Under the pieces are notes generated by a model. It made no database searches, was not told where the DNA came from, and was given only the letters and a program-made list of their open reading frames with translations. A DNA stretch of 64,000 bases from Ignavibacteriales bacterium. Lineage in GTDB: Bacteria > Bacteroidota > Ignavibacteria > Ignavibacteriales > Ignavibacteriaceae. The stretch spans positions 3,782,001 through 3,846,000 of the forward strand of contig CP065001.1 in the NCBI GenBank assembly GCA_016700155.1, written 5' to 3'. Of the stretch, positions 52,493-61,192 are shown piece after piece; position 1 is the first letter of the stretch, and each line of letters starts with the position of its first letter. The position numbers and the translations under genes are program-made.

Positions 52493-52778
52493 TTATTCTT
52501 TCTGCTCTTGTCTTACCGTGAAGCAGTAAATATTCACTTACCGAGTGGTCGTCGCAAGCTACCTTAAAAATAAATTTTGCCAGGAAATAATTTAATTTTC
52601 TTATTCGGACGTCCGGAATCATTGTCTTTTCCCAAACCGACACGCATTTCTCAAACCCGTATTTGTCTATGCCATCTTTGATTCTATCAACATCATCGTA
52701 TCGCAATAAGTGTTCAATTACAATACTGTCCTTCATGGGAATTTCTTCGTAACTCCAGTATCGGGATTTTGAGTTCAT
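52473..52778 (-). CDS. Small partner of the AbiEii-like protein (antitoxin candidate)
   Basis: A 101-aa helical protein (SRYWSYEEIPMKDSIVIEHL, LRYDDVDRIKDGIDKYGFEK, IRKLNYFLAKFIF). It resembles the small proteins with a DUF6922-like N-terminus found before AbiEii genes. Unlike AbiEi it has no visible winged helix. It overlaps the downstream gene, which suggests coupled translation. Role as antitoxin is inferred from arrangement. Confidence 0.6.
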   Translation of the reverse strand: MNSKSRYWSYEEIPMKDSIVIEHLLRYDDVDRIKDGIDKYGFEKCVSVWEKTMIPDVRIRKLNYFLAKFIFKVACDDHSVSEYLLLHGKTRAERINEFFNG

Positions 52779-52799
52779 AAGTTTGACCCGGTAAACTTT

Positions 52800-53855
52800 T
52801 TACTTTTTGATCGCATTCCGCAAAGCAGTCAATTGCGGCTTGAACATAAAATATAACGCAGATGCAGCAAGGGATAGGAACATAACTATCATAAGGGATC
52901 TTGCGCGGCTCGGACCTGCTTTTATTACAGGATCCTTCGCTTCTTCTTTAATGTTTACAACGGGTGTTTCTTTTATCTCATCTATCTTTGCTATCTCAAG
53001 CTGTTTGGTCAGTTCAATATAAACTTCCTGCTGTATTTCAACTTCACGCAAAAGTCTTGCCTGCTCTAATAAAAGCTGAGGTGATTGTGCCACCAGCCTG
53101 TTTTGTTCACGGAATACTTTCAGCGCAGTTTCTGATTTGGTTAAAGAATCCTTCACCTGCTCGGTTCGTTTTTCAAGATAATATCTCTGCTCTGATGCAA
53201 AAGATTTCCGCTTGGTTCTTATATAATTATCAAGTGAACTTGTAATTCTGTTTGCAAGCGCTGCTGCTAATCCTGATTCACCTGCCGTAACTGTCACAGT
53301 CATTATCCCGGTCAGTCTGTCTCGATCCGTTTTGATAACTCTTTCCGTCAATGCTTTGAATGCTGATAAGAACATTTTCCTTTTGTCGAGTTCAGTCGGC
53401 GGATCATTTTCAGATTCAATTTCATAATACTGAAGCAGGTTAACTGAATCACCCAATTTCTCTGAATAATAATTTGAATAGATAACTGGTTCCAGTACGG
53501 CTTCACTCATTATAAGGTTCTGATAAATTTCAGTCGGTGCGCCTTCACCAACATTAACACCGGCAAGTGCCGCAAGACTGCTCAGTCTGCTTAGTGTTGT
53601 GGATTTATTTCCGTACTCAGGAAGTATTGTTACCGAACTTGAATAATATGGTTTGGTAAGGAACAAAAGATAGCCGAGCATAAGAACAAACACGATAGAA
53701 TTAAAAACTACCAGTTTCTTTCGTGACTCTTTAAGTCTTGTAAGATATGGACGGATTTTTTTTACTGAATCTGAAATCTTCTCTTCAGTTGTGCGGTTAT
53801 CCTGCTGTTCAGCAGCATCGGTATTTTCGTTATTTGGGTTTGTATCTTCCATCAT
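52800..53855 (-). CDS. wzz: Polysaccharide chain-length determinant (Wzz-type)
   Basis: A 351-aa inner-membrane protein with two spans (about 48-68 and 322-343) around a periplasmic coiled-coil part (about 210-300). The first span is followed by TKPYYSSSVTILP, the Wzz signature; the RSLMIVMFLSLAASALYF segment is the second. It has no C-terminal tyrosine kinase domain. It regulates chain length and contacts Wza. Its start overlaps the wza stop by four bases. Confidence 0.85.
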   Translation of the reverse strand: MMEDTNPNNENTDAAEQQDNRTTEEKISDSVKKIRPYLTRLKESRKKLVVFNSIVFVLMLGYLLFLTKPYYSSSVTILPEYGNKSTTLSRLSSLAALAGVNVGEGAPTEIYQNLIMSEAVLEPVIYSNYYSEKLGDSVNLLQYYEIESENDPPTELDKRKMFLSAFKALTERVIKTDRDRLTGIMTVTVTAGESGLAAALANRITSSLDNYIRTKRKSFASEQRYYLEKRTEQVKDSLTKSETALKVFREQNRLVAQSPQLLLEQARLLREVEIQQEVYIELTKQLEIAKIDEIKETPVVNIKEEAKDPVIKAGPSRARSLMIVMFLSLAASALYFMFKPQLTALRNAIKK

Positions 53856-56557
53856 TTCAATTGGTTTGCTAATACAATTATTGTTACTGCACTTACAACT
53901 ATTGCAAGTACATCCTTAATAGTTCCGCCAACATCCACAGGTAATCCTTCGGGCGGAGGCGGCGGAAGTTTTGTTACATGAATTTTAGAACCGTCATAAA
54001 CATCCGGGTTACTTGTAAACCATCCGAAACCAACTTTATCCGCTTCACCATTTGCTTTGGTGTGAATGATATAATTTGCACTGTCGGTTTCGCCTCCGGC
54101 TTTATCAATATAATCTTTCACTGATTCACCTGGCACAAATTTGAATAACCCCGGGTTGTTTACTTCACCAGTAAGCAGCACTGTGTTTGGTTTAAATGGG
54201 ATAGTAATGTTATCGCCGTCACGAAGTAATACGTTATCATCCGCATCTTCACTTTCAAAAAGTTCTTCAAGATTTACATTCAGCCTGGTTCCGCCCCTGT
54301 TAAAAACTGCACCGTATAAAAATGCTTCCGAAGTCGGACCACCGCTCATTTTTATTAAATCAAGTACTGTTTGATTCCTGGTTTCAAGAACATATACTCC
54401 GGGGTATTTCACTTCACCTGAAATTGTTACTCTTCTTTGACTTTCATAATCCGGATTTTTCCTTATCACAACAACATCTTTATGCTGAAGTACAAAATCA
54501 TTTTCTCCGGTTTCAATTTTATTGTCACTCATATCTTTTACAAAACCAGGCTGCAATGTAATGATGTGGGTTTCGGATAATTTATCACCTTCAAAACCTC
54601 CGGGTCTTATCCTGTTAACATACGCAGTTGTTCTTAACGATTTTTCAGTAAATCCTCCGGCTTGTAAAATCAGGTCAGTAACCGTCATGTTTGTGCTTAG
54701 AGGAAAGAGTCCTGGTTTTCTCACTTCACCTTCAATTGTTACAAACTTATCAAGTTCTTTTTCAACATTTGCACTGTAGATATAAATTTTATCGCCGGGC
54801 ATCAACTGCATATTAAAGGACTGATCCTTCAAGAGTTTTTCAAGATCAAACGGAATTATTCTTGTTGAGACTCCATCAGGATTTACTCTTATAAGATCAC
54901 CGCGAACAATAAACGCACGTCCCCTGAAGAACGGATCCTGCAGTCCGCCGGCGCGGAAAACCATATCATAAAGTGTAAGACTATCAGCGTATGGAAGTGT
55001 CACCGGCTGTTTAACAAAACCTGAAATGGAAACAAACTTTTTGTCAACGAGTTCGTACACCGAGTATATTTTTACTTCATCACGGGGTTCAAGCGTAATG
55101 TTATTTTCGGAATCGCCTTCCAACGCTTTTGCAAGATCAATTGAAATAAACTCAAAACTTTCATCGGGACGCGTTCTGATAATATCAGCTTTTCCAAAAT
55201 AAGTTTCAGGAAGAACTCCTTCGGCTCTTTCAATCAGTTCACTTATGCTGCTTACAGTTGAAAGTTCAAACGTACCCGGGCGATAAACAGAACCGGAAAT
55301 CGTAACATAGTTTTCAACTTTATCCAGAATAGTGAAAATGGTTATAGCATCTTTGTCATACAGATCAACATCACTTTGTTTTTTTATTACTGATGAGAGA
55401 TCCACGTCAATGAATTCCTTATCAAGAAAATTCTTATCCCGTTTTTCAAATGGCACAATCCTGTTGATCTGGGCACGACCGGTGTAAGCAGTCGCATTTA
55501 GCCCGCCTGCAAACTCAAGCAGTTTTGATAAGTTTTCATTTTCTTTCAATTCATAAATAGCGGGTCTTAATACCTCGCCGCTTATTGAAACTGTTTTCTT
55601 TCTCGGCGGAATAAAAATCATGTCATTATTCTGTAAACGTACATCACCGATAAGCTCACCTTTTAGCAGGTAATCATATATATCCACCGACGCAATAACT
55701 TTGTTGTTCCTTACCACCCGAATTTCTCTTAGACTTCCGGTAGTACGCGGACCTCCGACAGCATATAACGCGTTAAATACAGTAGCAAAGCTGCTTATGT
55801 TATATCCTCCCGGCTGGTTTATTTCTCCCATCACGAAAATTTTGATCGGTTTTAGTTTTGCGAGTGAAATGTCAAGAAATATTGTCGGTGGATCGGAAGC
55901 AAGTCCCTCATAAAATTTGGAAAGGTATGCAGTCATCTTTTGCTGGAGTGATTCATAAGATGTTCCGGAAACAAAAAATTGTCCCGCGGTCGGTATAAAA
56001 ATATTTCCCTGCTGATCAACCGTAAGCTGGTATTGAAGTTCAACAGCACCCCAAACAGAAAGACGCAATACATCTCCCGGACCAATAAGATATCCCGGAT
56101 CAATAGGGCCTATTTCAGATGGTTCAAATGATGAAGGGATGTTCTTAAAAATATTATATCCAAAATATTCGAGACCATTTTCACCCGGAACAGGGGTACG
56201 ATCAACCTGAATCTCCTGCTCTGGTTTTGAATCCAAAATAACCGGTTGGATCATTACGTTAGTTACTGATTTGGTGGTGTCCTGATCAGTATTTGAAGTG
56301 ACCGGCGGTTCCGTTAAAACAGAACTGCCTGTTATATAAGTAGCGATAAAGGTGTCGTAATCCATTCCATATTGTTTTGCGAGACGGCGTGCGTCATCCT
56401 CAGTCATGTTTCTTTTCCTGAGAGCTTCAAGAACATCAGCTTTGGTTGATATGCCTTCCTGCTGCAGTTTATTTTTTATTTGTTCTGACTGCGGAAAAGT
56501 TTGGAGTGAAATGAAAAAGAACAACAACAGGCAGATATAAACAAGTTTATGGTTCAT
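53852..56557 (-). CDS. wza: Polysaccharide export protein (Wza-like, multi-SLBB)
   Basis: A 901-aa protein with a signal peptide (about 1-23), a helical SPOR-like or linker part, a Poly_export domain (GYLIGPGDVLRLSVWGA, about 151-235) and some seven SLBB modules starting near 239, 324, 417, 510, 607, 712 and 795 (each of the type VTISGEVxxPGxY). A C-terminal hydrophobic segment (ILVLANQLK-type, about 880-898) may cross the outer membrane. This is larger than E. coli Wza (379 aa), as usual in Bacteroidota. First gene of the export block; a leader hairpin precedes it. Confidence 0.88.
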   Translation of the reverse strand: MNHKLVYICLLLFFFISLQTFPQSEQIKNKLQQEGISTKADVLEALRKRNMTEDDARRLAKQYGMDYDTFIATYITGSSVLTEPPVTSNTDQDTTKSVTNVMIQPVILDSKPEQEIQVDRTPVPGENGLEYFGYNIFKNIPSSFEPSEIGPIDPGYLIGPGDVLRLSVWGAVELQYQLTVDQQGNIFIPTAGQFFVSGTSYESLQQKMTAYLSKFYEGLASDPPTIFLDISLAKLKPIKIFVMGEINQPGGYNISSFATVFNALYAVGGPRTTGSLREIRVVRNNKVIASVDIYDYLLKGELIGDVRLQNNDMIFIPPRKKTVSISGEVLRPAIYELKENENLSKLLEFAGGLNATAYTGRAQINRIVPFEKRDKNFLDKEFIDVDLSSVIKKQSDVDLYDKDAITIFTILDKVENYVTISGSVYRPGTFELSTVSSISELIERAEGVLPETYFGKADIIRTRPDESFEFISIDLAKALEGDSENNITLEPRDEVKIYSVYELVDKKFVSISGFVKQPVTLPYADSLTLYDMVFRAGGLQDPFFRGRAFIVRGDLIRVNPDGVSTRIIPFDLEKLLKDQSFNMQLMPGDKIYIYSANVEKELDKFVTIEGEVRKPGLFPLSTNMTVTDLILQAGGFTEKSLRTTAYVNRIRPGGFEGDKLSETHIITLQPGFVKDMSDNKIETGENDFVLQHKDVVVIRKNPDYESQRRVTISGEVKYPGVYVLETRNQTVLDLIKMSGGPTSEAFLYGAVFNRGGTRLNVNLEELFESEDADDNVLLRDGDNITIPFKPNTVLLTGEVNNPGLFKFVPGESVKDYIDKAGGETDSANYIIHTKANGEADKVGFGWFTSNPDVYDGSKIHVTKLPPPPPEGLPVDVGGTIKDVLAIVVSAVTIIVLANQLK

Positions 56558-56580
56558 ATTTTTATACTTTTTTGTGAAGC

Positions 56581-56605
56581 AAAAACAGTCCGGTCTACTA
56601 CCGGA
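56581..56605 (-). terminator. Leader hairpin and U-tract upstream of wza (candidate attenuator)
   Basis: On the minus strand: stem TCCGGT-AGTAG-ACCGGA, then CTGTTTTTG, ending 24 bases before the wza ATG. It lies between the mgtE stop and wza, so it could end mgtE read-through or act as an attenuator for the polysaccharide operon. Confidence 0.5.
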
Positions 56606-56942
56606 TTTAACAATGTTTTTTAAAGGTGAAAACTCACAGCTTCGCCATGGTGAATCACATTTTTCGGGCGTTTAATTTTAAAAGACTTTTGAGGCGAATA
56701 AATGACGATAAATCACAAACAACGTCACGCCCTGACGTATTTATTTATGATATTTAATTATAAAGAGTCACTGCAAAAAAGCAGTTTTCAGAAGATGCAT
56801 ATATTTATAATTAAAGCTTTAAACTTCTGTTAAAAAAAGTTCAACTTTAAGCTAAATTTAATGAGTATTGAGGTTAAAACAAACGGGTATGACTGAATTG
56901 CAGTCTGCTGTACACTATATGAAATTCAACCTTAATGCCGGT
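56606..56942 (-). other. Upstream leader region of wza
   Basis: A 385-bp gap (with the hairpin) without a gene. It contains an ACGTCA-CGCCC-TGACGT palindrome (56722..56738), a CTGC-A6-GCAG hairpin (about 56772..56785) and AT-rich sequence that should hold the promoter. I compared it with the c-di-GMP-I riboswitch and saw no match. No other class recognised. Confidence 0.4.
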
Positions 56943-58322
56943 TCAAAGTAATGTGCCGCTAAGGAAAAAAATTGCGAAGCCGAAGTAAATTACAATACCT
57001 ATCACATCAACAAGTGTCGCAACAAAAGGAGCGGAAGATGTTGCCGGGTCCGCACCAAATCTTCGAAGCACAAACGGAAGCATTGAACCGGTAAGTGTTC
57101 CCCACAGTACAACCCCGATTAAGGAAAAGCTAACTGTTAATCCGATTTCAACCCAGTGAGAACCAAAAGTATCACTAAAGGTTGTCCATACAAATATTCT
57201 CAGAAATCCTACTGCACCGAGTATGCAGCCTAATAAAAATCCTGAAATAATTTCTCTGCGCATTACAGTCCACCAATCCTGCAGAGTAATTTCACCAAGA
57301 GCCATTGCGCGTATCACAAGTGTTGCCGCCTGTGAACCGGTGTTTCCCCCGCTTGAAATTATAAGCGGAACAAACAACGCGAGTATTACCGCTTTACTTA
57401 TTTCATCTTCAAAGAATCCCATTGCGCTTGCCGTAAGCATTTCACCAATAAGAAGTATCACAAGCCATCCTGCTCTTTTCTTCACCATCTCCAAAAGCGG
57501 AACGGAAATGTAAGGATCTTCTAACGCTTCCATACCGCCGAGTTTGTGTATATCTTCGGTCGCTTCTTCTTCCGCGACATCTATAATGTCATCAACTGTT
57601 ACTATCCCAAGCAGTACACCAAACGCATCTACAACAGGGATAGCCACACGATCATATTTTTTGAATAACTCAACAGCAGTTTCCTGGTCATCGGTAACAT
57701 GAAGAGCTATAAAATTTTCATCCATCAGGTCTGCAACAACACCATCAAGCGGAGCCAGCAGAAAATCCCTTATTCTTATGTCGTCAATTAATTTTCCTTT
57801 GGGATCTATAACATACACAATGTTTAATGTTTCGCTGTTGTGCCCGTTCACTCGTACAAAGTCGAGTGTTTCTTTGATTGTCCACTCCGGTCTTACGGCA
57901 ATGTAATCCGGCGTCATCAACCTTCCGACGCTGTTCTCAGGGTAACCAAGAAGTGCCTGGGCAATTTTTCTTTCTTCTGCTGAAAGAAGTGTAATTAATT
58001 GTCTGGCAGCAGCTCCGGGTAATTCTTCGAGAAGTGCGGTTCGATCATCAGGTGACATTTCATTAAGTACTGTAGCAACTTCTTCTTTGCCCATTGCTTT
58101 TAACAGGCTCATCTGGGGGTCGAATTCAAGATACTCAAATGTATCGGCGGCGAGATCTTTGGGAAGTAACCGGAAGATTATTACCTGTTCATTTTCAGGA
58201 AGGTCGGCAAGCAGTTCTGCAATATCGGTTGGAGACCAATCGCTTAAAATTTCTTTCAGCGTGCTAAGCTCACGCTCTTCTATCAGTGATTTTATTTCAG
58301 GTTGAAGCAACTGGCTTAGCAT
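56943..58322 (-). CDS. mgtE: Magnesium transporter MgtE
   Basis: A 459-aa inner-membrane Mg2+ channel. N domain (about 1-130, with MSPDDRTALLEELP), two CBS domains (about 135-260, RLMTPDYIAV and FGVLLGIVTVDDI) that gate with Mg2+, then five membrane spans (about 285-459) with the SSGGNTGSQAATLVIRAMALGEI pore region. Length and domain order are standard. Confidence 0.95.
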   Translation of the reverse strand: MLSQLLQPEIKSLIEERELSTLKEILSDWSPTDIAELLADLPENEQVIIFRLLPKDLAADTFEYLEFDPQMSLLKAMGKEEVATVLNEMSPDDRTALLEELPGAAARQLITLLSAEERKIAQALLGYPENSVGRLMTPDYIAVRPEWTIKETLDFVRVNGHNSETLNIVYVIDPKGKLIDDIRIRDFLLAPLDGVVADLMDENFIALHVTDDQETAVELFKKYDRVAIPVVDAFGVLLGIVTVDDIIDVAEEEATEDIHKLGGMEALEDPYISVPLLEMVKKRAGWLVILLIGEMLTASAMGFFEDEISKAVILALFVPLIISSGGNTGSQAATLVIRAMALGEITLQDWWTVMRREIISGFLLGCILGAVGFLRIFVWTTFSDTFGSHWVEIGLTVSFSLIGVVLWGTLTGSMLPFVLRRFGADPATSSAPFVATLVDVIGIVIYFGFAIFFLSGTLL

Positions 58323-58454
58323 TTGCGTCTCCTCTAATTAAAGTACCGGGGATGTTTATCTACATAGCTTGCAGTATTTATTTAATATAAAATTGCGTTC
58401 CAAAATAAATTTTAATATCAGAAAAAACAATCTGCATTTATGTTTATATCATGC

Positions 58455-58498
58455 ATCACGTGGGGACAGCATATTATGCTGTCCCTACCTGATGTGAT
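58455..58498. repeat. GGGACAGCATA palindrome upstream of pdxB
   Basis: An 11-bp perfect inverted repeat (GGGACAGCATA / TATGCTGTCCC around one T, 58463..58485) with an outer ATCAC/GTGAT pair. Such GGGACAG...CTGTCCC palindromes are dispersed between genes in many bacteria. Here it lies 47 bp before the pdxB start and 132 bp from mgtE. It has no T-tract, so a terminator is less likely. Confidence 0.6.
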
Positions 58499-58544
58499 TT
58501 GTAATCATATAAAATTTTCGAATGTTATTCCTTAGATTTGCAAT

Positions 58545-59678
58545 ATGAAAATTGTAATAGATGAAAACATAACGTACGCTGAAGAAACATTTTCAAAATT
58601 AGGCGATGTGGTTTTATTACCCGGCAGAAAAATCACAAACAAAGATTTAACTGATGCTGATGCGTTGATAGTCCGTTCAGTTACAAAAGTTGATAAGACG
58701 TTTCTACAAAACACAAAATTAAAATTTGTTGGAACCGCAACAATCGGGACAGATCATATCGACAAAGATTATCTTTCATCACAAAAAATTTCCTTTGCTG
58801 ATGCTGCCGGTTGTAATGCCGATGCTGTAACTGAATATGTTTTCACATCGATTTACCACCTGGCAGCAAAGAACAATTTCACATTAAAAAATAAAACTAT
58901 CGGTATTGTTGGTGTTGGCAATATCGGAAGCAGGGTTTCGCATATAGCCAAAGCACTTGGAATGAACGTCCTGCTGAATGATCCTCCGTTAAAAAGAAAA
59001 ACAAACAATCCTGATTTCAAATATTTGTCCGAAGTGCTTAAAGCCGATATCATAACGATTCACGTTCCGTTAAATTTGGATGGCATTGATAAAACATTTC
59101 ACTTGTTTGATAAAAAAACTCTCTTGTCTCTTAATGATGGCTGCATTCTAATCAACGCTTCGCGAGGTGAAGTTGTTGACAATAAAATTCTGAGCGAACT
59201 AATTCCGCAGAAAAAATTTTCTGTTGTGCTTGATGTCTGGGAAAATGAACCTGACTTAAATTCTAGTTTACTTGAAAAAGTAATAATGGGTACTCCCCAC
59301 ATCGCAGGCTATTCATTTGAAGGTAAAGTTAACGGAACAAAAATGATGTATGATTCATTTTGCAGGCATTTGAATATACCATCGAACTGGAAGCCTGAAA
59401 TGCCGCGTGTTGAAAATGAATTTATTGAAACGGAAACTCTGGATAGTTATGAGTCTACATTAAATAATGTGTTAAGCAAGGTTTATAATATTGAGAATGA
59501 TGACAATGATCTTAGAAAAGTTTTGATGATGAATGATCAAGAAAAGTCAAAACACTTTGATTTGTTAAGAAAGAATTATCCGTTCAGACGGGAGTTTAAT
59601 AATTACACAATAAAAATTAGAGATGAAACTTCCGAATTAAAAAATATTCTTGCGGCATTGCGATTTAAAGTTATTTGA
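58545..59678 (+). CDS. pdxB: 4-phosphoerythronate dehydrogenase
   Basis: A 377-aa D-2-hydroxyacid dehydrogenase of pyridoxal phosphate synthesis. The N-terminal MKIVIDENITYAEE, the GTATIGTDHID segment (about 65-75), NAD-binding GIVGVGNIGS (about 120-129), ASRGEVVD (catalytic Arg), a Glu in the VWENEP segment and His in TPHIAGYSFEGK all match PdxB. It acts in the DXP-dependent route. Single gene, convergent with the TonB-fusion gene. Confidence 0.93.
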   Translation: MKIVIDENITYAEETFSKLGDVVLLPGRKITNKDLTDADALIVRSVTKVDKTFLQNTKLKFVGTATIGTDHIDKDYLSSQKISFADAAGCNADAVTEYVFTSIYHLAAKNNFTLKNKTIGIVGVGNIGSRVSHIAKALGMNVLLNDPPLKRKTNNPDFKYLSEVLKADIITIHVPLNLDGIDKTFHLFDKKTLLSLNDGCILINASRGEVVDNKILSELIPQKKFSVVLDVWENEPDLNSSLLEKVIMGTPHIAGYSFEGKVNGTKMMYDSFCRHLNIPSNWKPEMPRVENEFIETETLDSYESTLNNVLSKVYNIENDDNDLRKVLMMNDQEKSKHFDLLRKNYPFRREFNNYTIKIRDETSELKNILAALRFKVI

Positions 59679-59710
59679 CTGTTAAGAGATGACATCTTTT
59701 TTAAGTTAAG

Positions 59711-60532
59711 TCAATTCGCAACCTTTTCTGTCAATTTAAACTCAACAGGAATTGTCATTTGTACCTTTACAGGTTTGCCTCTTTGCAGTCCGGGTTTAAA
59801 CTTTGTATAGTAAACTGCAATCCTGGCAATCTCATCACATCCATAACCTAATCCCTGTACCACTTCCGCACGTTCAACATCTCCGTATTCATTAATAAAA
59901 GTCATCACTTTTACTTCACCCTGAATTCCTCTTTCAAATGCTTCTTGAGGATATTTAATTTTCTTTTGAATTTTTTCAAACCCGCCGACAGGTTCAGGCA
60001 TAACTTCGACTGTCATATAAAATGCAGGATCATTTTCTAATTCATCTTCAACCATTAATGGAGGAGGAGCGATTTCACCATTATCATTTTTCTTCTTTTC
60101 TTTTTTTACGGGTGTTTCATCCGGAGCTTTTTCTTCTTCAACCTTTGCGATTACCGGTTCCTCAATTATTTTTTCTTCCGGGATAACTCTTTTACCATCT
60201 GAATAATTTATGTCGGTCAGATAATTTCCTTCTTCATCAAATAATGTAGAAGGTCCTTCCCGTTTCCCGTTCTCAAGATTTATCAGTTCTTTGATCTTTC
60301 CGTTTTCGTTAAAAACTCTTACTAGCCCTTCTACTCTTCCGTTAACATAAAATCTTTCTTCTTTTAGATTCCCGTTTTCATAATAAAATTTAGCTTCGCC
60401 TTCGCGAATATTTTTATTGAAATTAATTTCCGATTCAACTTTACCGTCAGGAAAGTAATTTTTAATTAAACCGTCCTGCGCTGAAAGATTATAATGAACC
60501 AGAAATATTATGATGTATAAAATAATTTTCAT
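59711..60532 (-). CDS. Periplasmic protein: MORN/YwqK-like repeats fused to TonB C-terminal domain
   Basis: A 273-aa protein. A signal peptide (about 1-18, ending SAQ) leads to four YwqK/MORN-like repeats (KNYFPDGKVESEINF, FYYENGNLKEERFY, VFNENGKIKELIN, LFDEEGNYLTDIN; about 22-115). A Lys/Glu/Pro linker (about 120-165) and a TonB C-terminal domain (about 185-270, QGEVKVMTFINEYGDVERAEVV) follow. If the leader is cut, it lacks the membrane anchor of true TonB, so energy coupling is doubtful. Similar fusions occur in Bacteroidota. Confidence 0.8.
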   Translation of the reverse strand: MKIILYIIIFLVHYNLSAQDGLIKNYFPDGKVESEINFNKNIREGEAKFYYENGNLKEERFYVNGRVEGLVRVFNENGKIKELINLENGKREGPSTLFDEEGNYLTDINYSDGKRVIPEEKIIEEPVIAKVEEEKAPDETPVKKEKKKNDNGEIAPPPLMVEDELENDPAFYMTVEVMPEPVGGFEKIQKKIKYPQEAFERGIQGEVKVMTFINEYGDVERAEVVQGLGYGCDEIARIAVYYTKFKPGLQRGKPVKVQMTIPVEFKLTEKVAN

Positions 60533-60550
60533 TTAGCTTTAACTTAAAAA

Positions 60551-61066
60551 TTAATCGTGGATAAAGAGAGGCATTAATAAGATCACAATAAAAATAAGAA
60601 TCGCAATTCCATAGAATAAATAACCAACTGCATAATCATATTGAAGAAGATTAATTTCTTTTAAAAGATAGTGCCAGTCGTGATAAACTTTATTACCGCC
60701 AAGCAGCGGCAGTTTGCGTGCCTGAGCATCGGCAGCATATCCACTTATATTGATAAAGTTATGTCCAAGCCACAATGCTGAAAACTGAACTCCGGTTCTG
60801 TACGAGTTCCTGAAAAAGTACCAGATAATTATTGAAGGAAGAATAATCTGCATCAATGTTCCGCCGAGAGTGTAAATATATTTCCCGAAGAACATGAAGA
60901 AAAAATGTCCTGCTTCGTGAATTATTAGATCTGCTGTGTCAATTACTGTATAATCACCTCTGTTCAGAGTAAAGTAAACAGCAATAGGAAGAATTATAAC
61001 CGATGCAATCCATTTTTTATAAGCTGGTTCATCAGGTTTTGCTTCCTGCAGACTTTCTTCAATCAT
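60551..61066 (-). CDS. Small membrane HEXXH protein (site-2 protease-like)
   Basis: A 171-aa membrane protein with about four hydrophobic segments. The motif HEAGH (His50, Glu51, His54) lies at the start of a span, as in M50/site-2 proteases, and a second acidic or amide-rich patch (GHNFINISGYAADAQA) lies near 102. The usual NPDG ligand motif is absent; AADAQ could supply the third ligand. It is directly upstream of the TonB fusion gene (18 bp), same direction. Function unknown. Confidence 0.65.
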   Translation of the reverse strand: MIEESLQEAKPDEPAYKKWIASVIILPIAVYFTLNRGDYTVIDTADLIIHEAGHFFFMFFGKYIYTLGGTLMQIILPSIIIWYFFRNSYRTGVQFSALWLGHNFINISGYAADAQARKLPLLGGNKVYHDWHYLLKEINLLQYDYAVGYLFYGIAILIFIVILLMPLFIHD

Positions 61067-61192
61067 ACTTTAAATTGACTTTATGAACATTGATTTATAA
61101 TTTCGCTGGCAAATTTACTAATACACTATCCTTATTCAAATTCATTCCAACGCGGAATAATATTTTTCATCAATAATCAAAAGGAAGATGCT

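Noticed and set aside
56558..56942. c-di-GMP or other riboswitch in the wza leader
   Set aside because: The region lacks the conserved GEMM core, and no other known class was recognised; only hairpins and one terminator-like structure could be supported.
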